Source: Verrucomicrobia bacterium 12-59-8 (lineage in GTDB: Bacteria; Verrucomicrobiota; Verrucomicrobiae; Verrucomicrobiales; Verrucomicrobiaceae). From it: 21,105 bases of DNA. Shown here piece by piece: positions 1 through 6,398 of the stretch; position 1 is the first letter of the stretch; each line of letters starts with the position of its first letter. The notes beneath the pieces are model-generated. The model was not told where the DNA came from, did not search any database, and saw only the letters and a program-made list of their open reading frames with translations. The position numbers and the translations under genes were made by a program. The stretch lies in contig NCCR01000104.1 of assembly GCA_002279765.1 (NCBI GenBank), forward strand, positions 1 through 21,105. Reading direction: 5' to 3'.

Positions 1-1
1 C

Positions 2-499
2 GGCCTCAAGTACTTCAACGTCTATGGCCCCAACGAAGACCACAAGGCCGACATGCGCAGCCTCGTGCACAAGGCCTGCGGCCAGATCCTCGCCACCGGA
101 AAAGTACAACTCTTCAAATCCCACCGCCCCGACTATAAAGACGGCGAGCAGATGCGCGACTTCCTCTACGTGAAGGACGCCATCCGCATGACCCTCCACC
201 TCGCCGAAACCCCGGCCGCAGGCGGCCTCTTCAACCTCGGCTCAGGAGAATCCCACACCTGGGTCGAACTCGCCACCGCCATCTTCACCGCTCTGGGCAA
301 GGAGCCGAACATCGAGTTCATCGACATGCCCGAGCATCTGCAGTCCAAGTACCAGTACTACACCTGCGCGGATATCACCAAGCTGCGCGGCTCAGGATTT
401 AAGACGGAGATCACGCCGCTGGCTGAAGCCGTGCGGGATTACGTGCAAGGCTACCTCGTGCCGGACAAGCGGCTGGGGGATGAGGAGAGCGCAGACTGA
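2..499 (+). CDS. hldD: ADP-L-glycero-D-manno-heptose 6-epimerase, C-terminal part
   Basis: This is the 3' end of a short-chain dehydrogenase-like epimerase; the 5' end lies outside the window. The enzyme converts ADP-D-glycero-D-manno-heptose to the L-glycero form used in the LPS inner core, in the cytoplasm. The visible 165 residues match the second half of HldD/RfaD: a YFNVYGPNE substrate-loop motif at the very start, then RDFLYVKDA, then FNLGSGESHTW, then YQYYTCADITKLR near the end. The Rossmann NAD-binding half and the catalytic Tyr-Lys pair would lie upstream and cannot be checked. The reading frame is open from base 2 to the TGA at 497-499. A related sugar-nucleotide epimerase is possible, but the late YQ..T.ADITKLR block is typical of HldD. 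It converges on the TIR gene with 44 bp between the two stops. Confidence 0.9.
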   Translation, partial: GLKYFNVYGPNEDHKADMRSLVHKACGQILATGKVQLFKSHRPDYKDGEQMRDFLYVKDAIRMTLHLAETPAAGGLFNLGSGESHTWVELATAIFTALGKEPNIEFIDMPEHLQSKYQYYTCADITKLRGSGFKTEITPLAEAVRDYVQGYLVPDKRLGDEESAD

Positions 500-543
500 A
501 TGCCTCAACGATTCAAGCGCGAACCTGGCACATATAGAAGCGA

Positions 544-1188
544 TCAAAGCCTTTTCAATTCCGTAGCTACAGGTCCGTGTGTCGAAACGCCCAAACGGAA
601 GGTGATCATGTCACCCGCTCGTAGCTCCTCATACGCGATACCATTCAGTTCGCGATGATGAAAAAAGAGGTGTTTTATTAGCGGAGGGCTTTTGAGGAAC
701 CCAAAACCGCGAGGATTCAATGTGTATACCTGGCCCATCCTTGAGTACTTTTCAACGTAGTTTAGCTTTGACTTTTCTTCGCCTTCATATCGGAACACTC
801 GAAGCAGCTTGTTCAAGCCCACCAAGTAGTCGGGAAACAGGTCCAATCTGTGAAGCTCACGGAGAGCTTTGAAGGTAGGCTCACACTCCTCAATTCGAAC
901 CGGAATGATGAACAATTTGTCCTCTGGGTACTCCTCTGCGACTTCAAGTGCACGGCGCAGTTCCTTTTGCACGTGACCGCGCTTTCCGACGGAAAGTTTT
1001 GACTGAACTGCTATGAAGTACGCACTACGGCTGATCGCCTTCTCAATCTCTGGCTCCCACGATTGTCCCGGAAGTAAGTCATAGAAGTCCATCCAAGGCT
1101 TTGTTCCAGCGTGTTTCAAATCAAGATAAAGCCGTTCGGCTAATAGCCGATCTTCCTTGGCGTAGGAGATAAAAATTAAGTCCGACAT
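544..1188 (-). CDS. TIR domain-cold-shock domain fusion protein
   Basis: The product has two clear parts. Residues 3-130 (counted from the GTG at 1191) form a bacterial TIR domain: LIFISYAKED first strand, the W-x-P-E-I-x-K-AI helix near 45-52, and a GHVQKEL segment whose E77 sits where TIR NADases carry the catalytic glutamate. Residues 152-213 form a cold-shock (CSD/OB-fold) domain: G-Q-V-Y start, RNP1-like GFGFLK at 162-167, RNP2-like LFFHH at 175-179, and a closing GDMITFRL...GPVATE block. TIR domains of this type often hydrolyse NAD+ or make cyclic-ADP-ribose-type signals. CSDs bind single-stranded RNA or DNA. My inference is a nucleic-acid-sensing NADase acting in anti-phage defence. 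An ATG at 1188 and a GTG one codon earlier (1191) are both possible starts, with no strong Shine-Dalgarno sequence. It lies 41 bp downstream of the HNH gene on the same strand. Confidence 0.85.
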   Translation of the reverse strand: MSDLIFISYAKEDRLLAERLYLDLKHAGTKPWMDFYDLLPGQSWEPEIEKAISRSAYFIAVQSKLSVGKRGHVQKELRRALEVAEEYPEDKLFIIPVRIEECEPTFKALRELHRLDLFPDYLVGLNKLLRVFRYEGEEKSKLNYVEKYSRMGQVYTLNPRGFGFLKSPPLIKHLFFHHRELNGIAYEELRAGDMITFRLGVSTHGPVATELKRL

Positions 1189-1229
1189 CACATGAGTACT
1201 GAGTAAGGCCGAGCCCGCTACAGCGCAGG

Positions 1230-2006
1230 TTAGGCGTTCCCAGGTTCTTGGAGAAGAAGATTGTGATAGGCCACATACTTCAAGTCAACAGGATGCCCAA
1301 CTGCATGACGTAATGCGGTAAAGATGATCGGCACGACGAGGTAATCGAGTTCCGCGTGATGGTTGGGGCAAAGGCAAAGAATATTACCGATGACATCGGG
1401 GCCGTTGTGTGGCGCGCCAAGTGGCTGGATATGGTGCGCCTCAGCGTAACGTGAACCATCCGCCAACTCTATGGTGTGTCCGCAAATCTGGCACCGAAAC
1501 TCGTGAGCGGTTTTCACACGTCGCGCTAAATCGGTGTCGCGTAAGATCCGGTAAATGGTCGTGGCAATCTTTTCTGGCTGCGGTGGGGGGATGTCGATTG
1601 CTTTTTTGGTTGGCGGAGGTGGAGAAGACAAGAACTGCTGCCAAGGGTACGTCAATGACTGCGAAATTTGGTCCGTCCACCACGGAAAGTCATCGTGGCG
1701 TTTTTGAAAAAGGTCAAAGTAACCTTGGCCTGGACGCAGGTAGGAGTCACTGTCTGGCAACTGATTGACAATTAGGCCGGTGATTGCTGGATGCCCGTCA
1801 TGCAGCGTCCACTCGGCCAGGTCTGCAAGGCCCTGAACCTTGAGACTGTCTCCATAGGTTTTCGCGCGCAGAGGAAGACCGAGGGCATCGTGAATCTGCT
1901 TGTAGCCAGGGTATGTCTCAGGCCGATTCGGAACAATGCGATGAGTAGCTATGAGACTCAGTATCTCGCGGAGAATGGCTTTGGCGGGTGGTGGAAGCGA
2001 GGTCAT
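1230..2006 (-). CDS. HNH endonuclease with N-terminal accessory domain
   Basis: The 258-residue protein ends in an HNH (beta-beta-alpha metal) nuclease domain at about 165-222. It shows a C172-x-x-C175 knuckle, the H191-H192 pair carrying the first catalytic histidine, N208, and C213-P-N-H216-H217. Such domains cut DNA using one divalent metal ion. The N-terminal half (1-125) is a compact domain with GYKQIHDALGL, LADLAEW, ITGLIVN and PGQGYFDLF motifs ending in DFPWW. I have the impression of this arrangement from other HNH proteins of restriction or defence type, but cannot name the family. A proline-rich linker (129-143) joins the two halves. The ATG at 2006 has no obvious Shine-Dalgarno sequence. 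It sits between the 96-residue gene and the TIR-CSD gene, all on the minus strand. It is not IscB: there is no RuvC part and the protein is far too short. Confidence 0.85.
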   Translation of the reverse strand: MTSLPPPAKAILREILSLIATHRIVPNRPETYPGYKQIHDALGLPLRAKTYGDSLKVQGLADLAEWTLHDGHPAITGLIVNQLPDSDSYLRPGQGYFDLFQKRHDDFPWWTDQISQSLTYPWQQFLSSPPPPTKKAIDIPPPQPEKIATTIYRILRDTDLARRVKTAHEFRCQICGHTIELADGSRYAEAHHIQPLGAPHNGPDVIGNILCLCPNHHAELDYLVVPIIFTALRHAVGHPVDLKYVAYHNLLLQEPGNA

Positions 2007-2118
2007 TGTAGGACGCGTAAGGGACCGCTTAATTATTAATGCTGTGCCGACTGCCCGTGACTCGCGGTCAAAGGCGGCGGGGCAGCCGGAGCCATTCGTT
2101 GCAACGCATGGTTCTGCG

Positions 2119-2409
2119 TCATGGTTGGTGCTCTCTTAAGGCTGTCAAAATATTGTTGAGGTTGCCCCAACTTGGGTTGCCGTTGACTCGGTCAAGCAAC
2201 TCCAAAAGGATGTTTTTGGTGGCGAAATCCGGCTCGACATACCAAAGGGGATTGCCGCCCTGACTCGGATAACCATCATTCCATCGCACGCCAAGACATC
2301 TGTCGGCGTCCTCCTCGTAGCTGCCCCAGATTGCCGAGTTAGTGCCGTCGTCATAAAGGTCGAGGATGCTGCTCCACTTTTGTGGTCTGACTAAGTGTCC
2401 TGCTGGCAT
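2119..2409 (-). CDS. Unrecognised 96-residue protein in the TIR/HNH cluster
   Basis: I do not recognise this family. The product is a small, soluble, acidic, tryptophan-rich protein with no signal peptide or membrane helix. Notable segments are WSSILDLYDDG (12-22), IWGSYEEDADRCLGVRWN (27-44), NPLWYVEPDF (53-62) and a helical ILLELLDRV (67-75). The mixture of a strand-rich first half and a C-terminal helix would suit a small adaptor or immunity-like fold, but this is a guess. It starts at an ATG 35 bp downstream of the membrane-protein gene's stop, and 112 bp separate its stop from the HNH start. That gap holds an imperfect hairpin (about 2054-2095). Composition is AT-richer than the backbone, as in its neighbours. 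It may be a real gene because the ORF is open, in tandem with its neighbours and of plausible protein composition. Confidence 0.55.
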   Translation of the reverse strand: MPAGHLVRPQKWSSILDLYDDGTNSAIWGSYEEDADRCLGVRWNDGYPSQGGNPLWYVEPDFATKNILLELLDRVNGNPSWGNLNNILTALREHQP

Positions 2410-2444
2410 ATTGCTTAATTTGGGCGTTGGTTACGGCACGAGGG

Positions 2445-2957
2445 TCACTTCTTCTTTCGCTTCTTAGCCGTAGCCGGTGCGAGCTTCGTTTGTTTTGGGA
2501 ACGCGCCCGCAAGCTGTTTGGGCGTGATGGTCGTTCCGGTGGGAATCCGCAGAATCGTCTCTTCGGTATATTCGCCGTATTTGGTGTGGCCGCGGACGAT
2601 AATCTCCAAAGGTTCGGATGGCCTATCGCCGCGTTTGATGCCCTCGGAGCGGGCTTTGATGATTGTTGTAATTAGCTCTACAATGCTCTTGGCAAGAGAC
2701 AGGCCGGCAGTGGCTACAGCCAAATAAACAAGAATCTCGGGGCCGCTCTCGTGCTCCTCGATCTGGTAATGAACATCAGACAAGTCAGCATCTGCTACGT
2801 AGCCGTCGATGAGGCTGTAGGCCTCGGGAGAATGCTCTCGATGAAAACAGCCGCCTGCCACTCGGACTTTTATTGAGACTGGCGCAAAGCCACCAAGGTT
2901 CTTGGTGTCGAACTGCGCCATGCGTGTCCGAAATTCTGTTTTCCAGTTGGTGTTCAT
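2445..2957 (-). CDS. Small protein with one central hydrophobic segment
   Basis: The 170-residue product is not a family I can name with certainty. From the ATG at 2957, residues 1-72 are polar and strand-rich, 75-101 form one long hydrophobic stretch with few charges that could span the membrane once, 102-140 are again polar and strand-like (EIIVRGH, EETILRIPTG), and the tail ends in a lysine run (165-170). The frame is open upstream to 3041, but those 28 residues are basic and repeat-like, so the later ATG is preferred. The plan (globular part, glycine, hydrophobic helix, basic residues, beta-rich tail) faintly recalls the EACC1-type membrane components described in NTP-dependent conflict systems; only the layout matches, not a motif. 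It is the first gene of the four-gene minus-strand cluster. Confidence 0.6.
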   Translation of the reverse strand: MNTNWKTEFRTRMAQFDTKNLGGFAPVSIKVRVAGGCFHREHSPEAYSLIDGYVADADLSDVHYQIEEHESGPEILVYLAVATAGLSLAKSIVELITTIIKARSEGIKRGDRPSEPLEIIVRGHTKYGEYTEETILRIPTGTTITPKQLAGAFPKQTKLAPATAKKRKKK

Positions 2958-3118
2958 TGGAGATCTGCGGGAGCAGCAGCTAACGACTCCAAGTCTCAGC
3001 CACCGTGCCGGACGACGCAACATGAACTTCTTCCTAAGCACATGTGGCAGTCAACTGGGGTGTACTACCCAATGGTGCCCACTTGCTATACGTGCCATTC
3101 GCCCGTCAGTGAGTCACT

Positions 3119-3496
3119 ATGTCAGACAAAATCAAAAAGCGTTTCGGAATCTGGATGGACACTCACCACGCGACCATCATCGGCTACGCTCCCGCCGCCG
3201 CCGTGTTCACCGTCCTTGGTCATGCCAAGAATCCAGGTCCGGGCTCCAACTCGAGCGAGAATGCCGCGAACCACCTGGAAATCACCCTGGTTCACAAATT
3301 CTTCAAAGAGATCGACCACCATCTGGTGAACGCGGATGAGATTCACATCACCGGCAGCGGCACCATTCAGGAGCAATTCGTCCACCACCTAGCCGAAACG
3401 CCCCAGTTCAAAAAGACGGCCGTTTCCCAAAGCACCTCCAATCCGATGAGCGATGACAAGCTGGTGGAGTTCATCACCAGCCATTTCAAGAACTAG
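3119..3496 (+). CDS. Small protein resembling eRF1 domain 3 (baeRF-like)
   Basis: The 125-residue soluble protein starts KKRFGIWMDTHHATIIG, which recalls a family of small bacterial proteins opening with a GIW(M/L)D strand. It later has HKFFKEIDHHLVNADEIHITGSGTIQEQF, a helix-strand-glycine pattern resembling the L7Ae/Pelota-like third domain of archaeal and eukaryotic release factors. It ends in DDKLVEFITSHF. Bacterial relatives of such domains (baeRF group) are proposed to act at the ribosome. The assignment rests on pattern memory, not on a catalytic motif. The ATG at 3119 gives the longest sensible product; no clear Shine-Dalgarno sequence precedes it. It is divergent from the four-gene accessory cluster, with about 160 bp between the two starts, and has higher GC than that cluster, so it probably belongs to the backbone. 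Confidence 0.6.
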   Translation: MSDKIKKRFGIWMDTHHATIIGYAPAAAVFTVLGHAKNPGPGSNSSENAANHLEITLVHKFFKEIDHHLVNADEIHITGSGTIQEQFVHHLAETPQFKKTAVSQSTSNPMSDDKLVEFITSHFKN

Positions 3497-3555
3497 GGCG
3501 TGATTTGAAAAACTTCGGTGCGACGTCACGCCGCAGAGTCTTGGAGATCGCGCCA

Positions 3556-3643
3556 GCGTCTTGGAGTGCTCCAGTCCTCTGGAGCTTTGCGCAGGCCAAG
3601 GGACACTCGAAAGCGCCGGAGGACCGGCGCACTCCAAAACGCA
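3556..3643. repeat. Nested inverted repeat with compensatory changes
   Basis: Two arms of about 31 bases (3558-3588 and 3610-3640) are inverted copies of each other around a 21-base spacer. Each arm is itself a palindrome: CTCCAG-TCCT-CTGGAG on the left and GCGCCGG-AGGA-CCGGCGC on the right. Most differences between the arms keep the inner stems paired, so the small hairpins are conserved rather than the letters. The unit lies in the 223-bp gap between two convergent genes. No transposase is present; it looks like a REP/BIME-type intergenic repeat. Confidence 0.75.
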
Positions 3644-3719
3644 AAGCGCTTTTGCTGCTGAGGTTCTCAAAAAATGCTCAGGATGCCGACGCGATGTTGG
3701 CGTATTGAAAAACCGAGTA

Positions 3720-4616
3720 TCACATCATTCTGGTGGGTGGGGTGGCGCGATTTGTTTTGGCGGTACTGAGCTTGGTCCAGAGCCATTTGCGGCAGTGCGG
3801 ACAACGCTCATACCGTTCATCGCCGAAGTTGATGGCAAGCGCCGAAGGCTCGAAGTCGGCCGAGCACTCCGGGCAGTGCCGGAGGCCGTACATCCAACGC
3901 AGGGGCAGAACCTGCCCAAAGATGAGGTAGGCGAGCCATGCCAACGCTCCCACCAAGAGTGTCGCCAGCCACAAGCCCACGATCACTTCCCAATTCGTCC
4001 GGCCCAGACTGCCCACATTCCAGGCCATGAGGGTGAGCGGAAAGTTCGCCGCCCAGTGAGCAGCCATGGCTCCGCCAAGTCCTATCCACCAGCCCCGGCG
4101 CAAACGGGAGAGGGTGATGGCCACAAAGGCGCTGTGAAACACGCATGTCATCAGACGCTCACTCACGTACCCGCCAAACTCATAAAACGGCAGCTTAGCC
4201 AAGGCGGGCTGGTGAGAGACACGCTCCGCGACGAACCACATCTCCCCCAGCGCAAAACCGAGCCCGATGGCGAGAGTATAGCGTGGAAAATTGTCAGGCC
4301 GTATGTCGCGCAAGATCGCTGGAACCAGCAGGACCAGCAGCTTCGCAGGCTCCTCCGTCAGGGGCGCATACAATGTCACCAGCCACTGATAAGCGGTGGA
4401 TGTTCGCGTCAAATGTCCGGCCAGCCAATGGTCCAGTGGCAGTCGCACGAAGTAGAAAGCCAGCGGCTGAAGCGGCAGGCAGATCAGGACCGCCGCGAAC
4501 AACAGCCAGCCTTTTGCCGGTTTGTCCAGCTTGCGAATGAGTCTGCCAAAGCCAACGATGGCGAGAAGGCTTGTCTGAAGGGCAGCGATGTAGATTCCGT
4601 GCATTTCAGAGGTCAT
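3720..4616 (-). CDS. PrsW-like intramembrane metalloprotease with C-terminal zinc ribbon
   Basis: This 298-residue membrane protein carries the conserved blocks of the PrsW/CPBP-related protease group: E88-E89-P-A-K, G-L-G-F-A-L-G-E125, H161-S-A-F-V-A and A-A-H187-W-A-A-N. In PrsW such Glu and His residues inside the membrane are thought to bind the catalytic metal, and the enzyme cuts anti-sigma factors or related membrane proteins. About seven hydrophobic segments span residues 15-235. After the last one, residues 245-280 hold C248-x-x-C251 and C272-x-x-C275, a zinc-ribbon knuckle on the cytoplasmic or periplasmic tail that the core family lacks. The start could be the ATG at 4616 or the one at 4604. 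It lies about 60 bp downstream of the small-gene operon on the same strand. The gene for its substrate is not obvious. Confidence 0.82.
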   Translation of the reverse strand: MTSEMHGIYIAALQTSLLAIVGFGRLIRKLDKPAKGWLLFAAVLICLPLQPLAFYFVRLPLDHWLAGHLTRTSTAYQWLVTLYAPLTEEPAKLLVLLVPAILRDIRPDNFPRYTLAIGLGFALGEMWFVAERVSHQPALAKLPFYEFGGYVSERLMTCVFHSAFVAITLSRLRRGWWIGLGGAMAAHWAANFPLTLMAWNVGSLGRTNWEVIVGLWLATLLVGALAWLAYLIFGQVLPLRWMYGLRHCPECSADFEPSALAINFGDERYERCPHCRKWLWTKLSTAKTNRATPPTRMM

Positions 4617-4617
4617 T

Positions 4618-4680
4618 GGTACAGTCGAACGCTCCCTAGCTCAGTGACCGTGGAGCGCGGCGCGGTTCGATGAAGTTCAT
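4618..4680. repeat. Intergenic hairpin repeat
   Basis: Between the stop of one minus-strand gene and the start of the next lies an imperfect hairpin: CGAAC (4626-4630) pairs with GTTCG (4665-4669) and CGCTCC (4630-4635) with GGAGCG (4652-4657). Its minus-strand reading (PNHELHRTAPRSTV) is one I recall as recurrent spurious peptide sequence in annotated Planctomycetes and Verrucomicrobia genomes. The repeat supplies the TGA stop of the upstream gene at 4677-4679. Confidence 0.55.
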
Positions 4681-5078
4681 GGTTGGGCTGCATGGCGGAA
4701 TTCATCAGTGACGTCTGTAATCGATTGAGCAACCACGAAACCGGCAAAGCCGATGGAAGAGCTGATGTCCCAAGCTTTGTAGCCGCCAGCTTCGAGCTTC
4801 GCCTGATAACTGGCGCGATCGTCTCGATCCCAGTGAGGCACGCCGCCGTGCTGCTGCGCCCAATGCAGGATGCGCTCCCAAAACTCATCGAGAATCCGCG
4901 AAATCGGAACCTCATCGATGCCGAAGATGATCGCTCCGCCGGGGTGAACGAACTGATAAAGCTCAACGCCACTGAAGCGGACGTGTGACTCCTGGCCCGC
5001 CAGCTCGAGGTGAAGCACGATCTCGTCGCCAAACTGCCGGACTTCGTAGCCAGAGAGGTGAAAGTCATGGCAACGCAT
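4677..5078 (-). CDS. Unrecognised 133-residue protein
   Basis: I do not recognise the family. From the ATG at 5078 the product is soluble and acidic, with a strand-rich N-terminal half (HDFHLSGYEVRQFG, IVLHLELAG, HVRFSGVELYQFVHPGGAIIFGI) and a helical C-terminal half (RILDEFWERILHWAQQHGG, YQAKLEAGGYKAWDI). The frame is open upstream to 5153, but the ATG at 5078 follows the upstream gene's TAA by two bases and has GAGGA about 12 bases upstream (5091-5095, minus strand), so translational coupling fits. The last residues and stop run into the hairpin repeat, so the original C-terminus may have been slightly longer or shorter. The size and fold pattern would suit an immunity-type or small regulatory protein, but nothing proves it. 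Confidence 0.6.
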   Translation of the reverse strand: MRCHDFHLSGYEVRQFGDEIVLHLELAGQESHVRFSGVELYQFVHPGGAIIFGIDEVPISRILDEFWERILHWAQQHGGVPHWDRDDRASYQAKLEAGGYKAWDISSSIGFAGFVVAQSITDVTDEFRHAAQP

Positions 5079-5080
5079 GG

Positions 5081-5461
5081 TTATTTCGTCTCCTCGGGTA
5101 GAAGGTGAAACTGGCGCATGATGCCAAGCCATTGTGAAAGAGCCGCCGCACATTCTGCACGCTGATCACGTGAGTATGCGGCCTCCTGCTCAAGATAGTC
5201 GGCAATTTCACTGAACTTGTCGAAGTCTGATGCAGCCATGGGTAAATTGGCAGCAACATAGCACCGCCGCAAAGTGTCGAGCCAGAGCAGAAGTGCCTCG
5301 AAACGCTCGCGATCAAAAACGCACGCACAGGCCAATCGGTCGAGAAAGCGTGACCGAATGTCGTGGAACTCGGCGCGCACGTGACTGCGAACCTCGTCGT
5401 CGCCCAAGGTGGATTCGCGTGGCGGCCTGAAGAACGGATTTGGTGGAGACTCCGAAATCAT
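5081..5461 (-). CDS. Unrecognised 126-residue helical protein
   Basis: No family is recognised. From the ATG at 5461 the protein begins with a proline-rich stretch (PPNPFFRPPRE) and is then almost entirely helical: EVRSHVRAEFHDIRSRFLDRLACACVF, RERFEALLLWLDTLRRCYVAANL, DFDKFSEIADYLEQEAAY and QRAECAAALSQWLGIMRQF. There is no signal peptide or membrane segment. A start at 5494 is possible but would overlap the upstream gene; 5461 leaves a 7-bp gap instead. It lies between the SnoaL-like gene and the 133-residue gene, with gaps of 7 and 2 bp, so the three are almost certainly one transcript. Confidence 0.6.
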   Translation of the reverse strand: MISESPPNPFFRPPRESTLGDDEVRSHVRAEFHDIRSRFLDRLACACVFDRERFEALLLWLDTLRRCYVAANLPMAASDFDKFSEIADYLEQEAAYSRDQRAECAAALSQWLGIMRQFHLLPEETK

Positions 5462-5468
5462 GGCGTTG

Positions 5469-5876
5469 TCATGTCTCTGCCTTTTCGAAACCATTGACCG
5501 TTGGCAGTGAACAAACCTCCATGCCCTGAATCAAGCCCCGCTCAAAAGCAAAACGATGCCCCACGCGGTCATCGGCCAATAGTGTTCCGGCCAGATCGCG
5601 CACGACCTGATGCACCTCGACCAGGATCCGTCCGTCATCCTCCGGGTGAAAAGCCAGCGGCTCCACATGCGGATCGATCTCGCTCCACTGCTCCGTCCAG
5701 TAAGCGCGGACCTCCTCAGGCCCACGGACAAAACCGCCTTTGAACGCTCGCGGCCAGGCCACGTCCGGCGTCATCAGGGCGAGGGCGGCTTCAATGTCCC
5801 GCGCATTGAAAGCTGCGTAGGCTGCGCGGAGCCGTTCGTTTGGTGGTGAGGATTGATCGGGTAGTGTGCCGGGCAT
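5469..5876 (-). CDS. SnoaL/NTF2-like domain protein
   Basis: The 135-residue product has the NTF2-like cone fold pattern of SnoaL-type and ketosteroid-isomerase-like proteins: helix RLRAAYAAFNARDIEAALALMTPDVAWPRAF at 16-46, then GGFVRGPEEVRAYWTEQWSEI and alternating strands (HVEPLAFHPEDDGRILVEVHQVVRDLAG, RVGHRFAFERGLIQGMEVC). Members bind small hydrophobic ligands, and many have no known activity; no catalytic Asp/His pair can be assigned here. The ATG at 5876 is preferred over an upstream start at 5930 because the domain begins just after it. It is the first gene of a tight three-gene minus-strand run. Confidence 0.8.
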   Translation of the reverse strand: MPGTLPDQSSPPNERLRAAYAAFNARDIEAALALMTPDVAWPRAFKGGFVRGPEEVRAYWTEQWSEIDPHVEPLAFHPEDDGRILVEVHQVVRDLAGTLLADDRVGHRFAFERGLIQGMEVCSLPTVNGFEKAET

Positions 5877-6398
5877 AAGTGTGGGTGTTCTTGGCTTTCG
5901 TGAGTCGGAGCGTTCACGACCGCAGAGCACGCGATGGCGAAAGTCGGCTGGTTGTCTGATTCAGCCTTCATGTACATCAAAAAAATCGAAACAATCGGCA
6001 AGCGAGGGTAATCCTGAATCAATCGGGTCCGCATGCAAGTCCAGCCACCCGCAGGAGAGTATAAATATGGTGATCGACGGGCGAGAAAGCTCGGACTTGG
6101 GCCGCGAATCTATTGACGCCCCAGCCGAACAGAGCCAAACCCAATCCTGTGAACTCAGACGAAACGCCATCCAGCTCTGGCGCGCCACTGCCAGAGGGAG
6201 GGTTCCTCGCCCTTTTTAAGCAGGTCCTCGGCAGTTACTCGGTTCTCAAGCCTTTCTGTTTCCTCTGCTCGCACGGTTGTCCAGCCGGCCATTCATGCCA
6301 TAGAAGGAAAACGACAATTCCAGTACTGTGTGTTACTGCATCTAGCATCCACCAGGCTTCCAAAAGCCGCATCTGCTGATGCCTGACACATCCAAAGC
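5877..6398. other. 522-bp intergenic stretch without a supported gene
   Basis: This lies between divergent genes (SnoaL-like on minus, antiporter on plus) and so must hold both promoters, but no convincing sigma-70 boxes were found. Short ORFs exist on both strands but have low-complexity or basic composition without domain motifs. A minus-strand reading near 6080-6140 (GLALFGWGVNRF-like) has the feel of scattered repeat-derived peptides in this group. Nothing else is seen. Confidence 0.5.

Noticed and set aside
1230..2006. The HNH gene as the IscB partner of the HEARO-like RNA.
   Set aside because: The protein lacks a RuvC domain and the bridge helix region, is only 258 residues, and lies 17 kb from the RNA candidate.
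1200..3050. Integron-like gene-cassette array (a GTTAGGC-like 7-mer overlaps the HNH stop at 1229-1235, and an imperfect stem lies near 2054-2095).
   Set aside because: No matching second core site was found before the next gene, other gene boundaries lack the motif, and no integron integrase is in view. One 7-mer is not enough.
3561..4673. A 370-residue plus-strand open frame opposite the PrsW-like gene.
   Set aside because: Its composition is glutamine- and arginine-rich without domains, while the minus strand encodes conserved membrane protease motifs. It is an antisense shadow.
2100..5082. A shared 13-mer (GCAACGCATGGTT) at 2100 and 5070 as a possible attachment-site pair.
   Set aside because: A few 13-base matches are expected by chance in 21 kb, nothing flanks it, and no integrase is present between the copies.
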